64,000 nt of DNA from Mucilaginibacter sp. SG564. Its GTDB lineage: Bacteria; Bacteroidota; Bacteroidia; Sphingobacteriales; Sphingobacteriaceae. Numbering within the stretch: position 1 is the first letter of the stretch; every line of letters starts with the position of its first letter. Shown piece after piece: positions 1 to 7,516 of the stretch. The DNA lies in contig NZ_JABGNA010000008.1 of assembly GCF_013149275.1 (NCBI RefSeq), positions 303,034-367,033 on the forward strand, written 5' to 3'. A program made the position numbers and the translations under genes. The notes beneath the pieces are model-generated. The model did no database searches. It was not told the origin of the DNA and was given only the letters and a program-made list of their open reading frames with translations.

Positions 1-76
1 GAAAAACCTTCATTGTGTGGCTGGGATTAATTTTTGAGATAATTAATTGTTAATTATGAAATTCAGAGTGGTTTGT

Positions 77-1444
77 TTAAGAAGCAAACACCACCATCCT
101 ATCCGGATAGCGGCTGGCATAATTAGATACGATATTCTTGATGTAATCATTTCCCGGGTATGGGGTCAGGTAGTTTTTGAGCTGTTGGATATTATCGGCA
201 TCAAAATAATGGGAGATATAACCCATGCCATAAAACTGTCCTTTTTCAACCAATATACAGCTATGTTCATCACCTGTGCGGCCCTCATCGCGGATGGCAT
301 AGGTAGGTAAGGCCTGCTTTAATTGGTCAATAGCGGTATTTACTTTATGGTTGTAATCATCCACAGTTTCAATGCCTTCGCAGGCGCAGGATATGCCCGC
401 TACACTGGCGCAAGGGTCATTATTTTTCTGGATAAAACACAGCTTAGGGCATAGCTCAAAACCCTCAATAAGTTTATTAAGCAGGTTGTATCCATCAAGC
501 AGTGAGTTACAGGTATATATCGGGTTACTGTATTTGCGGTATTTATCCACTGCAAGGCGCAGGTAGCCACGCTGGTCTTCGAAGGCATACAGACAGTAAG
601 CATTCTCAAATCGTTTCAGGGAGCGGTTATATTTAGGCCACAGGCGTTTGATCTCGATGGCCTCCAATACAAAAGCAATCAGTTCGGTGCCGCAAACCTG
701 GTAAGTTACCTGGTGTATGTTCCGTAAAAACTCTTGTCGCTGCAATCCCGGGTTATTACCGGTAAAATGGCTGCTTACCCGCTTCCTAAGGCTTTTAGCC
801 TTACCTACATAGATTACTTTCCCCTTTTGATCATGAAAATAATATACACCCGGCATGTACGGCAATTGGTCGATATCTTTTTTAGGAAGGTTAGGAGGGA
901 GCAGCTGCTCTTTAGAGCCCTGTTTCAGCGCTCCTTTAATATGTCCTTCCGTATCGCTGTTCAACAACAGGGTAAACAGCTCGGCAGTGGCCTCGGCATC
1001 GCCGCCAGCGCGGTGACGGCTTTCGTTATCAATACCCAGATGCTTGCATAGGCGACCCAGACTATAGGAAGGTAATCCAGGTAATATTTTACGGCCCAGG
1101 CGTACAGTACACAGTTTATTGCACTGCAGATCGTATCCGGCCGCGGCTAAATGGTAGCGAACAAATGAATAATCGAAATTAACGTTATGGGCAACAAATA
1201 TTTTACCATGGATAAGGTGGTAAACATCGGCGGCTACATCCTCAAACGGAGGGGCCTGCTGTACCATTTCGTTAGTAATGCCGGTTAATGCGCTGATATA
1301 AACCGGTATCTCCCTCAGCGGGTTTACCAGCGACTGGAAACGCTTAACCACCTTTTTACCATCATGTATGCATATGGCAATTTCGGTAATGCCATTTGCG
1401 CTGGCATGCCCCCCGGTGGTTTCAATATCGACAATTGCATACAT
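77..1444 (-). CDS. Exonuclease (DEDDh) fused to GIY-YIG nuclease domain
   Basis: A 455-residue protein with two nuclease modules, related to the DnaQ/epsilon exonuclease plus UvrC-N/Cho-like fusions annotated in many bacteria. Residues 1-165 form a DEDDh 3'-5' exonuclease: D6 and E8 in VDIETTGG, D91 in HNVNFDYSF, and H144/D149 in HRAGGDAEAT. Residues about 195-275 form a GIY-YIG domain with GVYYF near 199 and IYVGKAKSLRKR from 211. The C-terminal 180 residues contain several cysteines (ELCPKLC, CASVAGISCAC) and match no catalytic motif I know. The family is presumed to act in DNA repair; the exact substrate is not known from sequence. The start is the ATG just downstream of a TACATTTG box, which leaves almost no 5' leader. 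The gene stands alone on the minus strand, downstream of yidC. Confidence 0.85.
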   Translation of the reverse strand: MYAIVDIETTGGHASANGITEIAICIHDGKKVVKRFQSLVNPLREIPVYISALTGITNEMVQQAPPFEDVAADVYHLIHGKIFVAHNVNFDYSFVRYHLAAAGYDLQCNKLCTVRLGRKILPGLPSYSLGRLCKHLGIDNESRHRAGGDAEATAELFTLLLNSDTEGHIKGALKQGSKEQLLPPNLPKKDIDQLPYMPGVYYFHDQKGKVIYVGKAKSLRKRVSSHFTGNNPGLQRQEFLRNIHQVTYQVCGTELIAFVLEAIEIKRLWPKYNRSLKRFENAYCLYAFEDQRGYLRLAVDKYRKYSNPIYTCNSLLDGYNLLNKLIEGFELCPKLCFIQKNNDPCASVAGISCACEGIETVDDYNHKVNTAIDQLKQALPTYAIRDEGRTGDEHSCILVEKGQFYGMGYISHYFDADNIQQLKNYLTPYPGNDYIKNIVSNYASRYPDRMVVFAS

Positions 1445-1448
1445 ATTT

Positions 1449-1456
1449 CAAATGTA
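1449..1456 (-). promoter_or_regulatory. -7 promoter box of the exonuclease/GIY-YIG gene
   Basis: On the minus strand this reads TACATTTG, matching the Bacteroidota -7 consensus TAnnTTTG. It ends only 4 bases before the ATG at 1444, so a transcript starting there would be leaderless or nearly so. I see no good -33 TTTG at the right distance. Confidence 0.45.
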
Positions 1457-1574
1457 ATACATTTTGCTAATTATTTTAGTGTTTTTTTATTTTTGAAGGA
1501 AAGATATAAAGCTAAAGGAGCTGCGGATAATTCAATCACGAATGTATGTATAGCCCCGGGTTTACTTAATTGGT

Positions 1575-1690
1575 AAAAAGTGGGTTTACATGGTTTACAC
1601 TTTTTAGGGTTTACATTTAGCTATGTATCTGATAATAAAGTTATTGTGAATTTTTTATGCAAAAAAGTGTAAACCCACTTTTTGCATAAA
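1575..1690. repeat. Iterated-word inverted repeat (GTTTACA word)
   Basis: A 16-base arm at 1575-1590 (AAAAAGTGGGTTTACA) is repeated in perfect inverted form at 1668-1683. Between them GTTTACA recurs, and a nested hairpin with about 15 paired bases spans 1654-1690 (TTTATGCAAAAA against TTTTTGCATAAA). It lies in the 400-base gap between the exonuclease start and the yidC stop and belongs to the class of gap-filling word palindromes seen through this window. Confidence 0.7.
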
Positions 1691-1746
1691 AATCACCCGC
1701 TTAACGTCAACTCACAGATGCCCGTCAGCAGCGAAAGATGCGTAAC

Positions 1747-1781
1747 AAAAAGCCCCGAAAGATTTATCTTTCAGGGCTTTT
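1747..1781 (-). terminator. Rho-independent terminator of yidC
   Basis: A hairpin AAAAGCCCCGAAAGAT / ATCTTTCAGGGCTTTT with a very short loop and one mismatch, giving a run of U on the minus strand. It sits about 65 bases beyond the yidC stop, with no gene between. Confidence 0.75.
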
Positions 1782-1844
1782 CTATTGTCTCTTTTATCTT
1801 TCAGTCCTAAGTCCAAAAATCTCAGAGTCTCAAAGTCAAAAAAA

Positions 1845-3659
1845 TTATTTTTTAGCTTGTTGTTGCTGGCGCATCATTTCTTCCATGCGGGCCTGGAAAC
1901 CTGATTTCTTTTTCTTTTCTTCCGGCTTCTTTTTGTTCTCCTGGATCTGGGCATGGATCTTTTTATCATCCACCATGAATTTGATCAGGTATTGCTGTAA
2001 AAAGGTAAGCATGTTGGCCAGGAAGTAGTAATAGTTCAAACCTGCAGGATAGCTGTTCAGGGTAACCAGGAATACGATAGGGGTGATGTAGCCGATGTAT
2101 TTCATCTGGCCTGTAGCACCCGATATCTGGTTGTTAAAGTAAGTATAGATCAACGTTGATATGGTCATCAGCAAACACATTAAGCTGATATGGCTTACTC
2201 CGGCTATTGGCGCGAAGGTGATCACCGAATCATAGGTCGAAAGGTCATGCATCCACAAAAAGCTTTGACCACGCAGCTCAAACAAGCTTGGGAAAAAGCG
2301 GAAGAACGCGATCACTATCGGCATTTGAATTAACAGTGGTAAACAACCACCCAGTGGGTTTACACCAGCCTTTTTGTACAGTTTTAAATATTCCTGTTGT
2401 AAAAGTGTAGGGTTATCCTCGCCAACTTTAGCTTTAATTTCGTCCATCTCCGGCTTCAGCACACGCATTTTAGCCATAGATAGATATGATTTATAAGTAA
2501 GTGGTGATAATACCAATTTAAGCAGGATGGTTAAAGCCAGGATGATCAAGCCATAGCTCCAGTTAAACTGGTTCAGAAAGTTAAACACCGGTAATACGGC
2601 AAACTGGTTGATGTATTTTAATGGTCCCCAACCCAGGTTAACCAGCTTTTGCAACTCTGATCCCTGAGCTTTTAAGGTAGAATAGCGGTTAGGGCCAAAG
2701 TAAAACTCCATTGGTACACTGCCATCGGCACTGCGCGCAATGGTCAGATCGGCTTTCATTTGTTTAACATCCGAAGTATCAGCAACATCGGTCGATACAG
2801 CTAAATTTGAACGACTTATGCTGTTTTTAACCAGCAATGCGTTCGAGAAAAAATGCTGTTTAAAGGCTATCCAAGCCATTTTTTTATCGCTGATGTCTTT
2901 CTGATCATCTTTGGTTTCGCTCAGATAATCAACTTGCCCTTCAGTATTAAAATAGTAAACGGTTGAATACTGACGCTCCTGCTTCATATCCTTTTCCTGT
3001 TTGTGCAGGCTGGCTGCCCAGTTCAGGTTGATGTTACCGCTATTGTTGATAACGCCATCAAGCCCGGTTGGCTTAATGGTTAGGCCCAGTTTATAGCCGG
3101 TACCCTTTAAGCTGTACACATAATCAATGTACTGGGTAGGGCTGTAGCTTAAGCGCAAGGTTACCGAAGCTGAATCTTTTTCGGCAACTTTAAGTTCGGG
3201 TGCGCTTGGCGTAAAGTAATAGTTGTCGGTATTGATTGGTGTATTACCTGCGGTAAAATTTAACCCAAAATGATTTTGATCTCCACTGAAAAGTATAAGC
3301 GGCTTTTTATCAAAGGTTTTAAAGTTCTTTAATTCAACAGAAGCAACTTTGCCACCTTTAGTGCTCAGTTTTACCAATAAGTCCTTATTCTCTAAGGTTA
3401 CCACTTTTTCGCTGCCTACAGAAGCTGCTCCAAAAGGGCTTTTTAACAAGGCCGAGTCAACTACATAGGCTTTGCTGGTATCTGTTTTGGCTGCTTTTGC
3501 CGCGGCTGTCTGCGCTTTAATTAAACCCTTTCTTATAGAGTCCTGCTGCTGTACCAGTCGTTCTTTTTTAAGTTCGGCATCAGATGGCTTCAGAAAGTAA
3601 ATTGAGCCAGCAATAATTGCCATGATCAGGAATAATCCTGTAAATGTATTTTTGTCCAT
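1845..3659 (-). CDS. yidC: Membrane protein insertase YidC
   Basis: A 604-residue YidC/Oxa1 insertase of the long Gram-negative type. It puts inner-membrane proteins into the lipid bilayer, alone or with SecYEG. One N-terminal membrane helix (about 6-22, GLFLIMAIIAGSIYFL) is followed by a large periplasmic domain (about 60-350). The conserved insertase core follows, with helices near 370-395, 435-455, 480-510 and 530-555; GVNPLGGCLPLLIQMPI is the family signature. The C-terminus is rich in lysine and glutamine (KKKPEEKKKKSG..), as expected for the ribosome-facing tail. It lies 211 bases downstream of pyrG on the same strand, a common pairing in Bacteroidota, and ends at a hairpin terminator. 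Confidence 0.97.
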   Translation of the reverse strand: MDKNTFTGLFLIMAIIAGSIYFLKPSDAELKKERLVQQQDSIRKGLIKAQTAAAKAAKTDTSKAYVVDSALLKSPFGAASVGSEKVVTLENKDLLVKLSTKGGKVASVELKNFKTFDKKPLILFSGDQNHFGLNFTAGNTPINTDNYYFTPSAPELKVAEKDSASVTLRLSYSPTQYIDYVYSLKGTGYKLGLTIKPTGLDGVINNSGNINLNWAASLHKQEKDMKQERQYSTVYYFNTEGQVDYLSETKDDQKDISDKKMAWIAFKQHFFSNALLVKNSISRSNLAVSTDVADTSDVKQMKADLTIARSADGSVPMEFYFGPNRYSTLKAQGSELQKLVNLGWGPLKYINQFAVLPVFNFLNQFNWSYGLIILALTILLKLVLSPLTYKSYLSMAKMRVLKPEMDEIKAKVGEDNPTLLQQEYLKLYKKAGVNPLGGCLPLLIQMPIVIAFFRFFPSLFELRGQSFLWMHDLSTYDSVITFAPIAGVSHISLMCLLMTISTLIYTYFNNQISGATGQMKYIGYITPIVFLVTLNSYPAGLNYYYFLANMLTFLQQYLIKFMVDDKKIHAQIQENKKKPEEKKKKSGFQARMEEMMRQQQQAKK

Positions 3660-3870
3660 TATCTATTGTATCGAATGATCACTTATCAATTCTTGATCAT
3701 CACTGTTAAATTTCCATCTCTATTTAGCAGATCGGGGCTATCCTCATACACGCCCAGCCGCTATATATAGCTTAGAGTTATCATCAGCAGGTATGTTACT
3801 GTAGGCCAGATGTAATTATGGTACACCCGCTCTTTTATCCATACCGTCTGATGGTATCTTATCTGCTCTA

Positions 3871-5481
3871 TTACTTCTTGCGGGCATATGCCAGCGAAGC
3901 GGCGACAAAGTTAATAAAAAGTGGGTGCGGATTAGCAACTGTTGATTTTAATTCGGGATGAAATTGCGCGCCTACAAAAAACGGGTGGTTTTTTAGCTCC
4001 ACAATCTCTACCAGGTCGTTTTCCGGATTGATACCTGAAGGGGTAAGACCGGCAGCTTCATATTGCTTAAGATACTCGTTATTAAACTCATAACGATGCC
4101 TGTGACGTTCTGAAATACGGTTTTTTCCGTATATGGCAGCCGCTTTAGTGCCTTTTTTAATATCGCAGGCATAGGCGCCTAAACGCATGGTACCACCTTT
4201 GTTGGTGATGTTTTTCTGATCTTCCATCATACCGATCACCGGGTATGGTGTTTCCGGGTTCATTTCGGTACTATTGGCATTTTCCAGTCCTAAAACATTA
4301 CGGCCAAACTCCACCACAGCGCATTGCATGCCTAAACATATACCAAAGAAAGGGATATTGTTTTCGCGTACATGGCGTATGGCTTGTATTTTGCCCTCAA
4401 AACCACGCTCGCCAAAACCAGGGGCAACCAGTACACCATGCAAGCCTTTTAGTTTTTCGACAGCATTTTCTGGAGTTAATTGTTCAGACGGAATATATTC
4501 AACCCTTACTTTACACTCCATTTTGGCCCCGGCGTGTATAAACGCTTCGGTGATTGACTTGTAAGCATCAGGTAATTCCACGTATTTACCTACCAAAGCA
4601 ATACGTACATCGGCAGTAGGGTTTTTTAAACGGCCCAGGAAATCTTTCCAGCTTTCCAAGTCGGGCTCGTTTTTGTGAGGTAGTTTAAGTTTGGTCAGTA
4701 CGGTTTTGTCTAATTGCTCTTTCAGCATCAGCAATGGTACATCGTAAATGGTTGAAGCATCTATCGATTCGATAACCGCGTTAATATTCACATTACAGAA
4801 CAAGGCTATTTTTTTACGCAGGTCGTTGTTCAGGTGATGTTCGGTGCGGCAAACCAGTATATCTGGCTGGATACCATACTCCAACAGCATTTTTACCGAG
4901 TGCTGGGTTGGTTTGGTCTTTAATTCGCCGGCTGCTGCCAGGAAAGGGATCAGGGTAAGATGGATCACCAGGGAATTGGCCGAACCAACCTCCCAACGGA
5001 ACTGCCTTACCGCCTCAATATACGGTAACGATTCGATATCACCCACAGTACCACCCAATTCGGTGATCACGATATCATATTCACCGTTTTCGCCCAGTAT
5101 GCGAAAGTTTCTTTTGATCTCATCGGTAATGTGTGGTACCACTTGTACAGTTTTACCTAAAAAAGCGCCCTCACGCTCTTTATTGATGACATTTTGATAA
5201 ATACGACCGGTGGTAATGTTGTTGGCTTGTGAAGTAGGGGTATTCAAAAAACGCTCATAATGGCCAAGGTCCAGATCTGTTTCGGCGCCATCTTCGGTCA
5301 CATAGCACTCTCCATGTTCATAAGGGTTTAATGTTCCCGGATCGATATTGATATAGGGATCAAACTTTTGGATAGTGACGCGATAACCGCGTGATTGAAG
5401 CAATTTGGCTAATGAGGCTGAGATAATACCTTTTCCTAACGACGAGGTAACGCCGCCCGTAACAAAAATATATTTAGTCAT
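3871..5481 (-). CDS. pyrG: CTP synthase (glutamine hydrolysing)
   Basis: Makes CTP from UTP, ATP and glutamine, the last step of de novo pyrimidine nucleotide synthesis. At 536 residues it has the usual length. The N-terminal synthetase domain begins MTKYIFVTGGVTSSLGKG, and the C-terminal class-I glutamine amidotransferase domain has its nucleophile cysteine in GICLGMQ and the His/Glu pair in QFHPE. I chose the ATG at 5481. An in-frame ATG 60 bases upstream would add residues absent from the family, and it lies on top of the -7 promoter box (5539-5546). The gene is followed by yidC on the same strand. Confidence 0.97.
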   Translation of the reverse strand: MTKYIFVTGGVTSSLGKGIISASLAKLLQSRGYRVTIQKFDPYINIDPGTLNPYEHGECYVTEDGAETDLDLGHYERFLNTPTSQANNITTGRIYQNVINKEREGAFLGKTVQVVPHITDEIKRNFRILGENGEYDIVITELGGTVGDIESLPYIEAVRQFRWEVGSANSLVIHLTLIPFLAAAGELKTKPTQHSVKMLLEYGIQPDILVCRTEHHLNNDLRKKIALFCNVNINAVIESIDASTIYDVPLLMLKEQLDKTVLTKLKLPHKNEPDLESWKDFLGRLKNPTADVRIALVGKYVELPDAYKSITEAFIHAGAKMECKVRVEYIPSEQLTPENAVEKLKGLHGVLVAPGFGERGFEGKIQAIRHVRENNIPFFGICLGMQCAVVEFGRNVLGLENANSTEMNPETPYPVIGMMEDQKNITNKGGTMRLGAYACDIKKGTKAAAIYGKNRISERHRHRYEFNNEYLKQYEAAGLTPSGINPENDLVEIVELKNHPFFVGAQFHPELKSTVANPHPLFINFVAASLAYARKK

Positions 5482-5538
5482 GATTTTGTGTAAAATGGCA
5501 CCTTTTTTACGCGGCACCAATTGTTTGTGTACGGGATA

Positions 5539-5546
5539 CAAAAGTA
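5539..5546 (-). promoter_or_regulatory. -7 promoter box of pyrG
   Basis: On the minus strand TACTTTTG, a perfect match to TAnnTTTG, about 57 bases before the pyrG ATG. It overlaps the alternative upstream ATG at 5541 and so argues against that start. Confidence 0.6.
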
Positions 5547-5591
5547 GGAAAAATTTTGGGTTCCATGATTTGTTTTTTCAGAAAAATGGGG

Positions 5592-5692
5592 AGGATAGTA
5601 TCAAGTATCAAGACCATTGGATCTACTATTGGTGTTCTTACTACCGAAGTTAAAAATCTTGATACTTGATACTCGCTACTTGATACTATCCT
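5592..5692. repeat. Iterated-word inverted repeat (TATCAAGTA word)
   Basis: Arms 5592-5607 (AGGATAGTATCAAGTA) and 5677-5692 (its exact complement) enclose further copies of TATCAAG and CTTGATAC. The same word builds the repeats at 26687-26843 and 46988-47111. It lies upstream of pyrG, in a gap whose remaining 200 bases are AT-rich and contain TTTTAACACTTTTTTA twice. Confidence 0.75.
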
Positions 5693-5906
5693 AAAAAAAC
5701 TTTTTAAACCTTAAATTTTAACACTTTTTTAGTCAAAAACGGGGGGGAAGCAACTCAAAAACAGATCGTTTTTTATTCAAAACACCCATTTTAACACTTT
5801 TTTACAAATTTTTGATGGATTTAAAAACTTTAAAAAGTTTTTAAAAATTAACGGTTAAATAGCTACATGCCAAACGGTAAGTTTGGGGGATTTAGCTCCT
5901 TTGACA

Positions 5907-5950
5907 AAACAGCCCGGCTTTTCTTTTTGATCAGAAAAGCCGGGCTGTTT
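5907..5950 (-). terminator. Terminator downstream of the lipoprotein gene
   Basis: A perfect 18-base-pair stem (AAACAGCCCGGCTTTTCT and its complement) with an 8-base loop, ending in TTT on either strand. It lies 60 bases beyond the stop at 6012 and so probably ends that transcript. Confidence 0.75.
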
Positions 5951-6011
5951 ATATATTCAAAATATCGGGGAGTATAACTCGCCTTTTGACAGACTATCTC
6001 TTCAACCCATG

Positions 6012-7109
6012 TTAATGGACGCGATATACCAGCGGCCTGACAAAAACATTATAATATATACCAAAATTGGCTACCGACTGCAGGTAAAAAGAAATGGGAA
6101 CGCCTTTATCCTTATCGTTATATAAGGCGTTGATCTTTTTAAATTCCATGATCCTGTCATAACCGTTTAAATTATTTTGATCAATGAGCTTTTCTCCGCT
6201 TAAATCCTTGTAGTAAACATGTGCTGCGGCAGATTTAAGAATGCTTATATCATTTTGGGTCGGTTGCCCCTTATCGTCTGTAAATCTTGTAACTGCCCTG
6301 CTGAGGCTTGTCCACGAAGAGTCGGACTCCAGGAAAACCATACCGATCCTTCCATAATTAATACCGCCGACCACGGCCGATCTGGCGGCCAGATCCGGAT
6401 ATTGGTTTTTATTGAAAAAAGGGTCATTTGGTCCATCAGTCCGGTATGAATAATAGGAAGTAATATAATACAGAATGAGTCCTGTTTTCTTTTGAATATC
6501 AGCTGTTCCCGGCTGGAGTTTGGGTGTTAATAATGAACCAAACCCATCCCCAATGCCCAGCAAGTATTTTGCGGTTAAAGTATAATCGGTAAACTCCGTT
6601 TTGCCTGAAGACTGACCGTTAATTTGTTTTCGGGGCCCTTTTGCCGAAGAGATTATTTTGGATAGCGCGTCGTCTGCATTTTTTTTAGAAGGAACGATGA
6701 TGTCTGAAAACTTATCTACGTTCCACGCATCGGTAAATACTGTTATTGGTAATTTTTCATAGTTGGTAATGGGTGTAAAAGCGAGCTTTTTTAAATCAGC
6801 AACAGCAAATAAACTTCCGGGATATACCCCATCTTCATTTTTAGGAGTTACACCAAATTCAGAAACACTGTCTAATACAAAAAAGCTAATGCCCAAGCTG
6901 TCTTTCCAAATACTGTCTCTTACAATTTTATACTTTTCAATTTCAAGAACCTTGCGTACCGAATCTATTTGAATCTTTTTATAATTTGTTTTTACGGGTG
7001 ATGTTGGCGGCTTTGGTGGATTGGGCACTACAGGGCTATCCTTTTTGCTACAGCCAACAGCTACCACAGCCAGCAGGGCTATAGCGCATGACCATTTTTT
7101 AATAAACAT
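6012..7109 (-). CDS. Lipoprotein of unknown function
   Basis: A 365-residue exported lipoprotein. The signal sequence MFIKKWSCAIALLAVVAVGC ends in a lipobox (AVGC) and is followed by SKKDSPVVPNPPKPPTSP, a flexible linker typical of surface or outer-membrane lipoproteins in Bacteroidota. The rest is soluble and matches no family I recognise; it has many lysines and aromatic residues and no obvious metal or active-site motif. It is a single gene, with a terminator on its 3' side. Its upstream gap is shared with the divergent DUF2723 gene and contains a 26-base palindrome. Confidence 0.8.
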   Translation of the reverse strand: MFIKKWSCAIALLAVVAVGCSKKDSPVVPNPPKPPTSPVKTNYKKIQIDSVRKVLEIEKYKIVRDSIWKDSLGISFFVLDSVSEFGVTPKNEDGVYPGSLFAVADLKKLAFTPITNYEKLPITVFTDAWNVDKFSDIIVPSKKNADDALSKIISSAKGPRKQINGQSSGKTEFTDYTLTAKYLLGIGDGFGSLLTPKLQPGTADIQKKTGLILYYITSYYSYRTDGPNDPFFNKNQYPDLAARSAVVGGINYGRIGMVFLESDSSWTSLSRAVTRFTDDKGQPTQNDISILKSAAAHVYYKDLSGEKLIDQNNLNGYDRIMEFKKINALYNDKDKGVPISFYLQSVANFGIYYNVFVRPLVYRVH

Positions 7110-7310
7110 ACATGTAAAATAAGGTTGATGTGAATATGAGGTGAATATTAAGCAGGTATTAAAGTTGGTTTAAATTATAGGTTAAATATGTTTCAGTAAG
7201 CAAGGTATTGAAAATTAGTTAATTGGAGAAAGATTTGGGTGATTTATTTTATGAATAACGAATGATAATGTTTATAAATAACTGATTTTTAATATATTAT
7301 TTATGTTCTT

Positions 7311-7336
7311 GTGCATTGTACAAATGTACAATACAC
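7311..7336. promoter_or_regulatory. 26-base palindrome, candidate operator
   Basis: The core ATTGTACAAATGTACAAT (7315-7332) is a perfect palindrome. GTG and CAC flank it symmetrically with one unpaired base each side, giving a 26-base dyad. It lies about 180 bases upstream of the DUF2723 ATG and 200 bases upstream of the lipoprotein ATG. There is no T-run, so a protein-binding site fits better than a terminator. Confidence 0.45.
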
Positions 7337-7406
7337 ATCGGTTAATAGATGCTTCATTCCTCAGCATGACAAACTTCTTATATATGCTATCTCCTTAAAA
7401 TCAATA

Positions 7407-7442
7407 TGTTAAAATCTGTTAAAAGATGTTAAGGAATGTTAA
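7407..7442. repeat. Four TGTTAA direct repeats at 10-base period
   Basis: TGTTAA begins at 7407, 7417, 7427 and 7437, exactly one word per 10 bases, so the words lie on one face of the helix. They end 75 bases before the DUF2723 ATG. Their spacing suggests cooperative protein binding; this is inference. Confidence 0.5.
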
Positions 7443-7516
7443 TGTGCATGGACTTTTAACCCTTTAGCCCGAACTTGGTGTTCAATTACATATGACTAAA
7501 TTTTACAACCTTATTT

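Larger units (their letters stand above)
7110..7516. other. Divergent intergenic region of 407 bases
   Basis: No gene is visible between the lipoprotein start (minus) and the DUF2723 start (plus). The gap is AT-rich and contains a long palindrome at 7311-7336 and four TGTTAA words at 10-base spacing (7407-7440), both listed separately. I see no clear -33/-7 promoter pair. Confidence 0.6.

Noticed and set aside
5482..5541. A 20-residue longer CTP synthase start at 5541
   Set aside because: The ATG at 5541 overlaps the -7 promoter box and the added residues are not part of the family; the ATG at 5481 begins the standard N-terminus.
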